Assembly: GCF_001026695.1 (NCBI RefSeq)
Contig: NZ_LDNB01000021.1
Coordinates: 124,001 to 188,000 of the forward strand
Direction: 5' to 3'
From: Neobacillus vireti
GTDB lineage: Bacteria > Bacillota > Bacilli > Bacillales > Cytobacillaceae
Length of the DNA stretch: 64,000 nucleotides
The translations under genes were made by a program, and so were the position numbers. Shown in pieces: positions 32,897 through 41,835 of the stretch; the first letter of the stretch is position 1, and the number at the start of each line of letters is the position of its first letter. Below the pieces are notes generated by a model, which saw only the letters and a program-made list of their open reading frames with translations, ran no database searches and was not told the origin of the DNA.

Positions 32897-32924
32897 AGCC
32901 CGCCGCCTATCACGGCGGGCTATT
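32897..32924 (+). terminator. Terminator of the 76-residue gene
   Basis: AGCCCGCCG and CGGCGGGCT pair across a 7-nt loop, followed by ATTTTG. Confidence 0.85.
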
Positions 32925-32943
32925 TTGCATTAAAAATTACAAA

Positions 32944-32992
32944 GGGTGTCAGGCACCATTTTACTTTATTTGTAAAATGGTGCCTGACACCC
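32944..32992. repeat. GGTGTCAGGCACC palindromic repeat, copy 1
   Basis: A perfect 21-bp inverted repeat (GGGTGTCAGGCACC... with ...GGTGCCTGACACCC) has a 7-nt loop and is followed by ATTTTTT. The second copy sits at the 3' end of glnS (46646). The outer 12-13 bp are the same in both and the inner stem differs. Confidence 0.85.
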
Positions 32993-33007
32993 ATTTTTTC
33001 TCCTTCT

Positions 33008-33631
33008 TTACCACTGACGGAGGATGGCGCGGACGGGGCTGCCGTCTCCTTCGACTAGCGGGAGGGGTAGGGCGATTAGTTCGTAGTCGCCTGGGACAAT
33101 TTTATCTAGGATTAGTGATTCTAAAATGTGAATTCCGTTTTCATTCAAACTGTGGTGGGCAGGAAGCTCTTTGCTGTCAATCGGGTCAACGGAAGGTACA
33201 TCTAATCCGATTAATCGGATGCCCTTCTTAGCTAAATATGGAGCTAGTTCTGGTTCGATATGAGGAATTTTCTCTGGAAAGACGGTACCGTTTTTCCAAG
33301 CACATGTTCGAAACAAAACTCTTGTGACTCCGTCCAAGTCAACTTCTTTTAATTCCTCAATGCTGATGCTCTCAATTTCCGGCGGTAAATCAATGACTCT
33401 TGCAGGACCGATGTAAAGATTAAGATCCAGTTCAGAGATTCTTTTTCCGTCGTTATCAAAATGAAATGGTGCGTCGACATGTGTGCCCGTGTGGGTACTT
33501 AATTCCAGTCTACCAACATTAACCGAGCCGCTTTCCTCCATTGGCCATGAGACCTCGTATTGAAAAGCGGTATCTCCCGGCCAAACAGGCATCCCATTGA
33601 CCAGCTTTCTTGAGATATCGAAAATCCTCAT
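33008..33631 (-). CDS. kynB: Kynurenine formamidase (cyclase-family arylformamidase)
   Basis: It hydrolyses N-formylkynurenine to kynurenine in tryptophan catabolism. The 207-residue protein carries the metal motif HTGTHVDAPFH (His47, His51, Asp53, His57) and PVWPGDTAF near the N-terminus, as in bacterial KynB. kynA and kynU are not in the window, so the pathway assignment rests on family alone. A broader cyclase-family hydrolase is the alternative. It is monocistronic and ends at a palindromic repeat. Confidence 0.85.
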   Translation of the reverse strand: MRIFDISRKLVNGMPVWPGDTAFQYEVSWPMEESGSVNVGRLELSTHTGTHVDAPFHFDNDGKRISELDLNLYIGPARVIDLPPEIESISIEELKEVDLDGVTRVLFRTCAWKNGTVFPEKIPHIEPELAPYLAKKGIRLIGLDVPSVDPIDSKELPAHHSLNENGIHILESLILDKIVPGDYELIALPLPLVEGDGSPVRAILRQW

Positions 33632-33718
33632 CCATCTTCACTCCTCTTCCAATCCTACTTGCACTTCTACACTCATTATTTCATATTGTCCTAATCCTTT
33701 TCCATTATTTATTATAAA

Positions 33719-34684
33719 TTATACATAATGACAGGCGACAAAATGACCGGCGCCCGCTTCACGGTAATCCGGGGCTTTTTCGGCACAAAGGTCTGTAGCC
33801 ATCGGGCATCTGGTACGGAACTTACAGCCTGAAGGCGGATTGATTGGACTTGGAATATCGCCTGTTAATATTATTCGTTCTCTTTTAGCCGTTGGATCTG
33901 GAATCGGAATTGCTGAAAGAAGCGCTTTTGTATATGGGTGCAAGGGATGATCAAATAACTCTTCCTTTGGAGCTAATTCCACGATATTCCCCAAATACAT
34001 AATCGCAATTTTCGTGCATAGGTGCTCCACTACACTTAGATCATGTGAAATAAACAAATAAGATAATCCGTTTTCCCGCTGCAGGTCACTAAATAGATTA
34101 ATAATTTGTGCCTGTATCGATACATCTAGAGCGGCTACAGGTTCATCCATTACGATAAACTCAGGATTAAGAGCCATTGCACGGGCAATGACGATCCGCT
34201 GGCGCTGGCCTCCGGAAAATTCATGAGGATAGCGGTCAATATGAAAGGGGGACAGACCGCACTTATCCATTACCTCCAGCACCCGCTCGCGGACTTCCCT
34301 TTTAGAAACAAGACCGTGTTCTACCATCGCTTCGCCGATTGCATCACCGACCCTCAGTCGTGGATTTAACGAACTGAATGGATCTTGAAAAACAAGCTGC
34401 GTTTGGACTCGAAGCTGACGAAGCTCCTTTCTGGATAATGAAAAGACATCCTTTCCCTTAAACATCACATCACCGTCTGTCTTCTCATGGAGGCGTAAGA
34501 TTGTTTTGCCAATCGTCGATTTGCCACTGCCTGATTCACCGACAAGCCCAAATACTTCGCCTTTTTCAATTGTAAAACTAACCCCGTCAACTGCTTTAAC
34601 GGAGTCGCCAAATTTCTTAAACATTCCTTTAGAGGCAGAATAATATTTTTTTAAATTCTGTACTTCTAATAGTGCTTCGCTCAT
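33719..34684 (-). CDS. oppF: Oligopeptide ABC transporter ATP-binding protein (OppF-type)
   Basis: A cytosolic ATPase of 321 residues. Walker A is GESGSGKST (50-58), the signature is LSGGQ-like (FSGGQRQRI), Walker B is FIVMDEPVAALD, and the H-loop is LFISHDLSVV. The C-terminal oligopeptide-transporter extension has the cysteine motif CKFRTRCPMATDLC...C, typical of peptide/nickel importers. It overlaps oppD by 4 bp and is last in the oppABCDF operon. Confidence 0.94.
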   Translation of the reverse strand: MSEALLEVQNLKKYYSASKGMFKKFGDSVKAVDGVSFTIEKGEVFGLVGESGSGKSTIGKTILRLHEKTDGDVMFKGKDVFSLSRKELRQLRVQTQLVFQDPFSSLNPRLRVGDAIGEAMVEHGLVSKREVRERVLEVMDKCGLSPFHIDRYPHEFSGGQRQRIVIARAMALNPEFIVMDEPVAALDVSIQAQIINLFSDLQRENGLSYLFISHDLSVVEHLCTKIAIMYLGNIVELAPKEELFDHPLHPYTKALLSAIPIPDPTAKRERIILTGDIPSPINPPSGCKFRTRCPMATDLCAEKAPDYREAGAGHFVACHYV

Positions 34685-35661
34685 CGATTTTCACCGTCCT
34701 CGTATAACCAGCATGCTGCTTTTTGTCCTTTAGCTATTTCCGTTAAAACAGGCTGCTTCATCCGGCAAATATCCATTGCATGCTCACAGCGGTCTGCGAA
34801 GTAACAAGCCTCATGCAAATCTACTAAATTAGGAACCTGTCCAGCAATCGTATAGAGCCGGTCCTTCCTCTCACCAATAACAGGTTTGGCCTTTAACAAT
34901 CCTTTTGTATACGGATGCTGCGGATTCTTAAACAGCTCAAGTACCGGACCTTCTTCGACCACTTTTCCGGCATACATGACGACAACATAATCAGCCATTT
35001 CCGCTACGACACCGAGATCATGAGTGATCAGCAGCATCGATGTGTTAAATTCCTTTTTGATATCACGTAACAGATCTAGAATTTGCGCCTGAATGGTCAC
35101 ATCCAGCGCAGTCGTTGGTTCATCGGCAATAATGAGCTTCGGATTACAGCTAAGGGCAATCGCAATCATAATCCGCTGCAGCATCCCGCCGCTTAATTCA
35201 TGGGGATAAAGATTGACAATTTTTTCAGCATTAGGAATTCCCAGCATTGTAATCAGTTCCATTGCCTTTTTATAAGCATCCTTTTTGCTCAGTAATAAAT
35301 GCTCTTGTATCGGTTCAATCATTTGTTCACCAATGGTAAACACTGGATTCAAAGAAGTCATTGGCTCTTGAAAGATCATGCCAATCTCATTACCTCTTAA
35401 ACGGCGGATATCCTTTTTAGATAAATCCAGCAGATTTTTCCCAGAAAAATTAATTTCGCCGCCTTCGACCTTTCCGTTTTCCGGAATTAACTGCATTAAA
35501 GATAAAGCAGTAATACTTTTTCCACAGCCAGACTCACCAACAATGCAAACCGTTTCCCCTTCACGGATTGCAAAGCTGACGTCATTTACTGCCTTAACGA
35601 CGCCGTTTTCCGTGTAAAAGTTTGTCTGCAGGTGCTTTACTTGAAGCAGCGTCTCATTCAT
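34681..35661 (-). CDS. oppD: Oligopeptide ABC transporter ATP-binding protein (OppD-type)
   Basis: A cytosolic ATPase of 326 residues that pairs with OppF. Walker A is GESGCGKS (about 42-49), the signature is LSGGMLQR, Walker B is KLIIADEPTTALD, and the H-loop is LLITHDLGVVAEMAD. The C-terminal peptide-transporter motif is CYFADRCEHAMDIC. It starts 10 bp after oppC and overlaps oppF. Confidence 0.94.
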   Translation of the reverse strand: MNETLLQVKHLQTNFYTENGVVKAVNDVSFAIREGETVCIVGESGCGKSITALSLMQLIPENGKVEGGEINFSGKNLLDLSKKDIRRLRGNEIGMIFQEPMTSLNPVFTIGEQMIEPIQEHLLLSKKDAYKKAMELITMLGIPNAEKIVNLYPHELSGGMLQRIMIAIALSCNPKLIIADEPTTALDVTIQAQILDLLRDIKKEFNTSMLLITHDLGVVAEMADYVVVMYAGKVVEEGPVLELFKNPQHPYTKGLLKAKPVIGERKDRLYTIAGQVPNLVDLHEACYFADRCEHAMDICRMKQPVLTEIAKGQKAACWLYEDGENR

Positions 35662-35670
35662 TCGTAATCC

Positions 35671-36591
35671 CTACCTTCTCATTTTCGGATCAAGCGCGTC
35701 CCTCAGTCCGTCTCCTAGTAAATTAATCGAAACAACCGTTAGAAAAATAGCAGTTCCCGGCGGGATCCATAACCATGGACGTTTTCTAAAATCCATGAAG
35801 TTATTGGCCGCATCCATCATATTCCCCCAAGATGGCGTTGGCGGAACCACGCCAAGCCCTAGAAAACTAAGGGCCGACTCACTTAATATTGAACCCGCCA
35901 CGTTCAAGGTTGCCACAACCAAGAGCAGTGGAACCGTGTTCGGGATTAGATGATGCAAAATTTTTCGCCGGTCGCTTAATCCAAGAACTTCTGTTGCCTG
36001 CATAAAAGGCTGTTCTTTCAATGATAAAATCTGGCCTCGCACTAGTCGTGCAAGTCCCGGCCAGCCAACAAAGCTAAGCATAATCATAATAATATAAAGA
36101 CGGTATTCAGCCGGAACTTTCCATTCTGATAAAATGGCTGCTAATATCAAGAGCAGCGGCAAACCAGGAATGGACATAAGAATATCAGCTACCCGCATAA
36201 TGACCATATCAACAACACCGCGGTAAAAACCTGAAATTGCCCCTAATAAGGAACCAATCATAACCGACAATACCATTGCGGCAATCCCGATGGTTAACGA
36301 GATTTGCCCCGCCATCATGAGTCGAGTTAGTACATCCCGCCCGTAATTATCTGTGCCAAGCCAATGCGCTGCACTTGGAGGCTGATTCATATTCGCTACA
36401 TTCGTCCTGTCGAGAATGTACGGGGAAAAGTACGGCCCGATGAAGCTAAGCAAAAACATAAATAGTAAAAAGAACAAGCTGATCATCGCTAATTTATTCT
36501 TTTTTAAGCGACGAAAGGTTTGCTTCCAGATCGAAGGTGATTTCACAACTGTCTTCACCTGTTTATTTACAATCGGATTTGGAGTGTCCAT
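35671..36591 (-). CDS. oppC: Oligopeptide ABC transporter permease (OppC-type)
   Basis: An inner-membrane permease of 306 residues with an N-terminal helix (about 35-57) and the BPD permease domain with five more helices. The OppC-type N-terminal motif HWLGTDNYGRDVLTRLM is present, and the EAA loop is EVLGLSDRRKILHHLIPN. It lies 13 bp downstream of oppB and 9 bp upstream of oppD. Confidence 0.94.
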   Translation of the reverse strand: MDTPNPIVNKQVKTVVKSPSIWKQTFRRLKKNKLAMISLFFLLFMFLLSFIGPYFSPYILDRTNVANMNQPPSAAHWLGTDNYGRDVLTRLMMAGQISLTIGIAAMVLSVMIGSLLGAISGFYRGVVDMVIMRVADILMSIPGLPLLLILAAILSEWKVPAEYRLYIIMIMLSFVGWPGLARLVRGQILSLKEQPFMQATEVLGLSDRRKILHHLIPNTVPLLLVVATLNVAGSILSESALSFLGLGVVPPTPSWGNMMDAANNFMDFRKRPWLWIPPGTAIFLTVVSINLLGDGLRDALDPKMRR

Positions 36592-36604
36592 TCTGCTTCC
36601 CTCC

Positions 36605-37561
36605 TTACTTCAATCTAATTCTTGGATCTACAGCAGCGTAGGTTACATCCGCTAAAAAGTTCCCGATGATCGTGAGACACGACAAAAACATCGTAAAGGC
36701 CATCAAGACAGGATAGTCCCGGAAACTAACTGACTCCAGCTGAATTCGTCCGACACCAGGCCAATTAAAGATTTGCTCCATAATAATCGCTCCGGAAAAC
36801 AGACCTGGCAATTCAAAGGCAAGCAGGGTGATTGCTGGTAGAATCGCATTCTTTAACGCATGTTTAAAAATAACCACACGTTCCTTCAAGCCTTTCGCGC
36901 GAGCTGTTCGGATATAGTCCTGGCGAATAACCTCGAGCATCCCTGTTCGAAAATAACGCGTTAATGAGCCAATGCTAAGCAGGGTTAAAATAGTCACTGG
37001 CAGAATCATATGCTTGCCTACTTCAAGAAGATGAGCCAGCCCCGTACTATCACTTCCCGTATCGATCATCCCGCCGATTGGCAGGATCTGCAGGTCGACA
37101 CCGAACCATTTGATAAAAAGTAAACTAATAAAAAACGACGGGAATGACATAGCTGCAAACACAAAAAATGTCACGAAACCATCAAACCAAGAGTACTGCT
37201 TGATGGCAGAGATAACACCCGATACTAGAGCAATGGACCACGTTAAAACTAGCGCGAAAATCGCAACAAAAAAGGAATTCCACACATACTTATTTAATAG
37301 CGATAAAACCTTTTCCTGGTGCTTTAATGAGTAGCCAAAATCACCGTGCAAGGCATTTCCAAGCCATGTAAAGTACCTTTGTAACACAGGCTGATCTAAC
37401 CCATAAAGGGCCTTTAATTCTTGCGCTCTTTGCGGGGTTAACGATATGTTTGAATCAATGTAATCCCCTGGCAGCATCGCAAACAAGAAGAAAATAATAA
37501 ATGAGGTCCCGAATAAAATGACAATCATTTGTAAAAATCGTTGTAATACATACTGTTTCAT
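36605..37561 (-). CDS. oppB: Oligopeptide ABC transporter permease (OppB-type)
   Basis: An inner-membrane permease of 318 residues. It begins MKQYVLQRFLQMIVILFGTS, the standard OppB N-terminal helix, and contains LYGLDQPVLQRYFTWLG, the OppB-type periplasmic motif, and the EAA loop ARAKGLKERVVIFKHALKNA. I choose the ATG at 37561 because AAGGTGGAG precedes it. An upstream start would include the ribosome site. A hairpin separates it from oppA. Confidence 0.94.
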   Translation of the reverse strand: MKQYVLQRFLQMIVILFGTSFIIFFLFAMLPGDYIDSNISLTPQRAQELKALYGLDQPVLQRYFTWLGNALHGDFGYSLKHQEKVLSLLNKYVWNSFFVAIFALVLTWSIALVSGVISAIKQYSWFDGFVTFFVFAAMSFPSFFISLLFIKWFGVDLQILPIGGMIDTGSDSTGLAHLLEVGKHMILPVTILTLLSIGSLTRYFRTGMLEVIRQDYIRTARAKGLKERVVIFKHALKNAILPAITLLAFELPGLFSGAIIMEQIFNWPGVGRIQLESVSFRDYPVLMAFTMFLSCLTIIGNFLADVTYAAVDPRIRLK

Positions 37562-37583
37562 ATACTCTCCACCTTTACAGAAC

Positions 37584-37614
37584 AAAGTGCCTAGCTTAAT
37601 CCGCTAGGCACTTT
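37584..37614 (-). terminator. Intercistronic hairpin between oppA and oppB
   Basis: On the minus strand AAAGTGCCTAGC and GCTAGGCACTTT form a perfect 12-bp stem with a 7-nt loop and a weak TTTGTTC tail. It probably acts as a partial terminator or mRNA stabiliser that raises the binding protein over the permeases (inference). Confidence 0.7.
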
Positions 37615-37619
37615 ATTGG

Positions 37620-39344
37620 TTACTTTTTAATCGAAATGTTTGGCAAGCTAGCGCTGATGCCTGTAAAGTTGTCAGGATGTAAGCCTTCGATTTGGCCGCT
37701 GATTGCTTTTGCACTTTGACGATAGTGAATTAGAATAACAGGTGGATCATCATTTAATTCTTTGTAGAGATCATGGTAAATAACTTTACGTTTTTCAATA
37801 TCTAACGTATTTAATCCCTTTTTAATTAACTCATCTACCTTTGGATTCGAATAGCCTGCCGCGTTATTTGCGTTACCTGTTGCAAACTCCTCAACCGGAT
37901 CACTTGGATCTAAAATTTGTGACGTAGACACGGCAGCAAAGTCATAATCCTTCGTGCCTAATTTGGCAACAATCGCATTAAAGTCCATAATTTCCGGTTC
38001 AAATTTTATTCCGATATCCTGATAGTTTTCTTTTGCAATCGGGATGATTGGATCATCTGCTGTTCTCGTTAAGTAACGAATAACGAATTTTTTGCCATCC
38101 TTTTCACGAATGCCGTCGGAACCAACCTTCCAGCCTGCCTGATCAAGTAATTCTTTCGCTTTTTTAGCATTAAATTCATACTTGTTAATACCTTCATCAT
38201 TATAAGCCCATGAAACTTTAGAAACTGGGACATTCGCAACAGTTCCATAGCCTTTAAATTTAACATCAACAATTTTTTGGCGGTCCAAACCATAAACCAA
38301 AGCTTGCCTTACTGCTTTATCCTTGAACTGTGGACGTGAATTGTTAACATAAATAAAACCATAATCATTAACCGGACCAACTTCAAGGTTCGCAAATCCT
38401 AAACTTTTCAATTGTTCTACTGTATCATCATCTGCAGAGAAACCGGCATAATCAAGTTCACCCGTTTCAAACAATTGAAGAGAAGTTGAGGTATCAATTA
38501 CTTTAAAGATTAAATTCTTCATTTTTGGTGTACCAGCATAGTAATGTTCATTGGCAACATAACGAATTTCTTGGCCTGGCACATACTTAACAAATTTGTA
38601 AGGTCCAGCACCAAGCGGCTTCGGATAAAGTTCTTTTAGATAATCCAGTTTGCCAAATTGATAGTCTTTTCCGTAATAAGCTTTCGATAATACCTGTCCG
38701 CCTAAAATCAGAAGAGATTTTGCATTCACTTCTTCAGTTGTAATTTCAATTGTCTCTTTATCTACTACTTTAATTCCTTCAATTGATTTCACTTTACCTT
38801 CTTTATATTCCTTACCGCCTTTAATAGCAGTAAGCGAAATATCTTGTTCCCCAGCATAAGCCGGGTCATGTAATAACGTTAAGGTAAAGGCAACATCATC
38901 TGCTGTTAATGGCGAACCATCACTGAATTTCAAGCCTTTTCTCAAATGGAATGTATATGTAAGCAAATCACTAGAGACATCCCATTTTTCTGCTAAAATC
39001 CCCACAGGTTTCCCAGTAGGATCTAAGTTTACCAACGGCGCAAACATTGGGTCGGTTGCGTTTCCATCCCAGCCATTTTCATAGAAATACGGCAAAAATA
39101 CTCCACCTGGTGCTGATATGCCCGCGATGAATGTATCTTTCCTTGCCTTTGTTTTATTTGGAAGTGCCTCTAAGTTTGTTGCTTTGTATTCTTTTACTTC
39201 AGTGCTCTTTGCACTAGAGCTTTCCGTGTTCCCTTTCTTGTCCGATGCCGATGAATCTTTTGTGCTTGAACTATCTAAAGCACAAGCAGATAGAATCATA
39301 GAAAGGATGATTACACTAAATAAACCTTTCAAACCCTTTTTCAC
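37620..39344 (-). CDS. oppA: Peptide-binding lipoprotein of the ABC transporter (SBP family 5)
   Basis: An extracellular substrate-binding lipoprotein of 574 residues. The signal MKKGLKGLFSVIILSMILSA ends at the lipidated Cys in LSACALD (about Cys21), followed by a Ser/Lys-rich linker and the SBP_bac_5 fold (about 60-570: LRKGLKFSDGSPLTADDVAF ... LVYGLDRQKIVD ... LLDQAGWKVGSDGIREKDGK). It is first in the operon with its four transporter partners downstream. The substrate class (di-/oligopeptide) is by family. Confidence 0.94.
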   Translation of the reverse strand: MKKGLKGLFSVIILSMILSACALDSSSTKDSSASDKKGNTESSSAKSTEVKEYKATNLEALPNKTKARKDTFIAGISAPGGVFLPYFYENGWDGNATDPMFAPLVNLDPTGKPVGILAEKWDVSSDLLTYTFHLRKGLKFSDGSPLTADDVAFTLTLLHDPAYAGEQDISLTAIKGGKEYKEGKVKSIEGIKVVDKETIEITTEEVNAKSLLILGGQVLSKAYYGKDYQFGKLDYLKELYPKPLGAGPYKFVKYVPGQEIRYVANEHYYAGTPKMKNLIFKVIDTSTSLQLFETGELDYAGFSADDDTVEQLKSLGFANLEVGPVNDYGFIYVNNSRPQFKDKAVRQALVYGLDRQKIVDVKFKGYGTVANVPVSKVSWAYNDEGINKYEFNAKKAKELLDQAGWKVGSDGIREKDGKKFVIRYLTRTADDPIIPIAKENYQDIGIKFEPEIMDFNAIVAKLGTKDYDFAAVSTSQILDPSDPVEEFATGNANNAAGYSNPKVDELIKKGLNTLDIEKRKVIYHDLYKELNDDPPVILIHYRQSAKAISGQIEGLHPDNFTGISASLPNISIKK

Positions 39345-39544
39345 TTTATTCCCCCCTGTTTACTTGGTTTTTAATTAAAATGTAAAACCAATCACTTGAC
39401 CATCAGCAAATTTTTAAAAGCCGATAAATCCGATTGGTTTTGTTAACACAATTTAAAGATTACTTTTTTAAAACAAAATTGTCAATTATTATTTTACTAT
39501 TTCATTTTAAATTGCTATTAATAGTTCATTATCTCTAGAAATTT

Positions 39545-39586
39545 AAAAATTAAAAATAGCACACTCGGATGAATGTACTATTTTTC
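39545..39586 (-). terminator. Terminator of the SCP2-domain gene
   Basis: AAAAATAGCAC and GTACTATTTTT pair with one mismatch across about 11 nt. U-rich on the minus strand. Confidence 0.7.
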
Positions 39587-39592
39587 TGAATT

Positions 39593-39958
39593 TTAGAATG
39601 GTTCTTTTATGTTATATTTCCGAAGAATTGTTTCGATTTTCATTCCCTTGCCAATATCTCCTTTGGCTTTTACCTTCCCTGTCAATAAAGCCATCGTGCC
39701 GCTTTGCTTACCTAATAGGAATTTTTTGAAGTTATCATACGATAATGCCATCGTTACGTTTGGAGTTGCTTCCACTCCTTCTTTAATCGTGAGCTTTCCA
39801 TTATGGAAAAAATGCTGATAGGTTGCTTCTGCCTCACCGTGAATGTCATATTGAACAATTGCTTCGAATCCTTGAATGGGTCCCGGGTTTTCATTAAAAA
39901 TTTCTTCAATTCTTACCATCAACTCTGTTAAAGAATAGTCATCAACTTTTTTTGCCAC
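39593..39958 (-). CDS. SCP2 sterol-binding domain protein
   Basis: A small soluble lipid-binding-type protein of 121 residues comprising one SCP2 domain (GFEAIVQYDIHGEAEATYQH, FFHNGKLTIKEG, TPNVTMALSYDNFKKFLLGK, MALLTGKVKAKGDIGKGMKI). I place the start at the GTG at 39958 (MAKKVDDYSLTELM), nine bases after GAGGGGG. The upstream frame would run through the ribosome site. The ligand in bacteria is unknown. It is divergent-side neighbour to oppA and not in an obvious operon. Confidence 0.85.
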   Translation of the reverse strand: MAKKVDDYSLTELMVRIEEIFNENPGPIQGFEAIVQYDIHGEAEATYQHFFHNGKLTIKEGVEATPNVTMALSYDNFKKFLLGKQSGTMALLTGKVKAKGDIGKGMKIETILRKYNIKEPF

Positions 39959-40059
39959 CTGCCAATTCCCCCTCGAAGGTAAAAATACCAAAATATTCCC
40001 TATATAACCATCATACTAAGACATACCCATGGCGACAATGGACATTTTTTGAACATTCA

Positions 40060-40182
40060 CAGATAAGCGCAAGCGCCTTGCTCAGCCTCAGGCATAGCAC
40101 AAGACGAGCCGGACGAAAGGTTGCTTTTTAACCTTTTGGCCGGATTGGCTTGTGACCTCGAGGGGCGCTGGAGCTGGACAAT
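40060..40182. repeat. Dispersed GC-rich structured repeat, copy 3
   Basis: It opens with ATAAGCGCAAGCGCC and closes with GGGGCGCTGGAGCTGGAC. A central inverted repeat is CCGGACGAAAGGTTGC... with ...CCTTTTGGCCGG. Same family as the elements at 352 and 12507. Confidence 0.7.
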
Positions 40183-40219
40183 TCTCGAAGTCCAATGATA
40201 TAAATTTTGATTATGAATT

Positions 40220-41236
40220 CTAATGACCGATATAACGTGCATCTGGAATCAATTCTTTCCATTCTTTATAAGATATGATTGTATCCCAGTGGCCGGTTAT
40301 TTTTGCAATCCCGATAACCACGAAGAACAGAACGAAGAAGGCAACTGGAACGAACCATTTATTTACCTTTTTATGGGCCACCGTCATATTAAGTGTATCC
40401 TTCACTGGGCAGGCTTCCACACAGGACATACAGGCGGAACAATTAAGTGAATTTACTTTTTCAATCTTATGAACTTGTAATCTTTGCGGACAAACCTTTG
40501 TGCACATTTCGCAGTTTGTACAAGTGTCTTCATTCCGTTGTATTTTTGTAATTCGAAAGATGGAGCCAAGGCCAATCAATGCACCGTACGGGCAAAGGAA
40601 CCGGCACCAAAAGTTTCTGAAGAATAACGAGAGAATAAAGACGACAATGACAAATTTCAACGTAAAGCCGCCAATATTAAGGAATAACAATAACATTTTT
40701 ACGTCGGAAACCTTATTATACGGATCCACAAGAAAACTTTTCGCGCTGAAGGTATCCATTTGTATAACCATTGCCACAAAGAATAATAGCAGAACATATT
40801 TTATTGGCGTTAAAAACCACACTAGCCATTGCGGCATATCAAAATTCCTTCTAAAAATTTTCCTGCCGAGCCAGCCGATCAGTTCATTCGCCGTTCCAAC
40901 AGGGCAAATCCAGCTGCAGAATGATTTCCGAAAAATGATACCAGCTCCGACAAAGAATGCCAGCAAGGTTAGCCCTGCCGGGTGAATCACATCAAAATCG
41001 CCACTTGTCAGCCAAACCTTCAGGGCAACCAATGCGCTGATGGGCAAAAAACCTTCCACTGCAGACGGCCTTTCAACAAAAGGGGTTTTTCCGAGTGTTT
41101 CAAAATGCTGATAAAATTGATAAAACTGCAGGCCTACATATAGTAAAAACAAAAGAAACAAGGCCTGAACAGTATACCTAGTGATTTGAACCGGCTTCCT
41201 TTTCAATTGTTTCCTGTACCACGCTTTTGACTTCAT
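40220..41236 (-). CDS. Membrane polyferredoxin (NapH/CcoG/YccM-like 4Fe-4S protein)
   Basis: A membrane electron-transfer protein of 338 residues with about six hydrophobic helices. Two membrane-proximal CxxxCP motifs (CSWICPVG and CRFLCPYG) are followed by two [4Fe-4S] ferredoxin motifs (CTNCEMCTKVCP and CSACMSCVEACP). This is the NapH/NosR-C-terminal type of quinol- or cofactor-linked iron-sulfur protein. No nap or nos genes are nearby, so its partner is not clear. The ATG at 41236 lies seven bases after GGAGG. The FNR-type promoter supports an anaerobic role. Confidence 0.88.
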   Translation of the reverse strand: MKSKAWYRKQLKRKPVQITRYTVQALFLLFLLYVGLQFYQFYQHFETLGKTPFVERPSAVEGFLPISALVALKVWLTSGDFDVIHPAGLTLLAFFVGAGIIFRKSFCSWICPVGTANELIGWLGRKIFRRNFDMPQWLVWFLTPIKYVLLLFFVAMVIQMDTFSAKSFLVDPYNKVSDVKMLLLFLNIGGFTLKFVIVVFILSLFFRNFWCRFLCPYGALIGLGSIFRITKIQRNEDTCTNCEMCTKVCPQRLQVHKIEKVNSLNCSACMSCVEACPVKDTLNMTVAHKKVNKWFVPVAFFVLFFVVIGIAKITGHWDTIISYKEWKELIPDARYIGH

Positions 41237-41264
41237 CACGATTCCTCCATTCTTCCTTACTTTT

Positions 41265-41307
41265 ACTATAAAGAAGCAAAAAAACAGGGGATGTGATATA
41301 AATCATT
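41265..41307 (-). promoter_or_regulatory. FNR-type class II promoter of the polyferredoxin gene
   Basis: TGTGATATAAATCATT (41292-41307) contains TGAT-N4-ATCA and a TGTGA half-site. On the minus strand TATAGT (41270-41265) is the -10. Placing +1 seven bases past it puts the box centre at -41.5, the same geometry as at 32394-32435. Confidence 0.72.
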
Positions 41308-41418
41308 GCAAAGATTCAATTCAACAAAATGTCATATTAGCGACTTAAATCTGTCATAAAATTTTTTATTATTGTCATAGCAGCGATGGAAACGATTACT
41401 GCATAATTTATCGAAAAT

Positions 41419-41447
41419 TTGATGTTGCAAAACTATTTAAATATAAT
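41419..41447 (+). promoter_or_regulatory. Promoter of the T-box/brnQ transcript
   Basis: TTGATG and TATAAT are separated by 17 bp, about 40 nt before the T-box stem I. Confidence 0.7.
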
Positions 41448-41485
41448 ATAATTACTTAAATAGAATTTTTAAAAAAATCAAAATT

Positions 41486-41803
41486 AATGACGAGAAGAGT
41501 AGTTTGTTCATTTTGACTTTAGAGAGCCGGCGGTTGGTGAAAGGCGGTGTCAGGACACAAGTGAAAATCATCTCTGAGATGCAAGGCCGAAAATAGAAAA
41601 GCGGAAGCGACTTTTTTGTAACGTACCTTCGTTGCTGGGAGCATCCACTAGACATCTTAGTAAGCCTTTGCCGGACCGCCCGCCGTTAAGTTAGGGACAC
41701 GTATGATTGTACGTTGAACGAGAGCCGCAATTGTTTTTTTGTTGCGGAAGTAGGGTGGTAACGCGAGCTAGCTCGTCCCTATCCATAGGGGCGGGCTTTT
41801 TGT
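41486..41803 (+). promoter_or_regulatory. T-box leader upstream of brnQ
   Basis: Stem I begins near AATGACGAGAAGAGTAG, with AGAGAG and GGTGAAAG elements and a probable specifier ATC (Ile) in GTGAAAATCATCTCT. The T-box sequence AGGGTGGTAACGCG lies at 41752-41765 and the terminator CCCTATCCATAGGGGCGGGC plus T run at about 41772-41803. Uncharged tRNA would pair with the T-box and allow read-through into the branched-chain amino acid carrier gene. The Ile specifier is inferred from position and context. Confidence 0.92.
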
Positions 41804-41835
41804 ATTGAAAGAAATTAGAAAAGGGAGCGAGAAGA

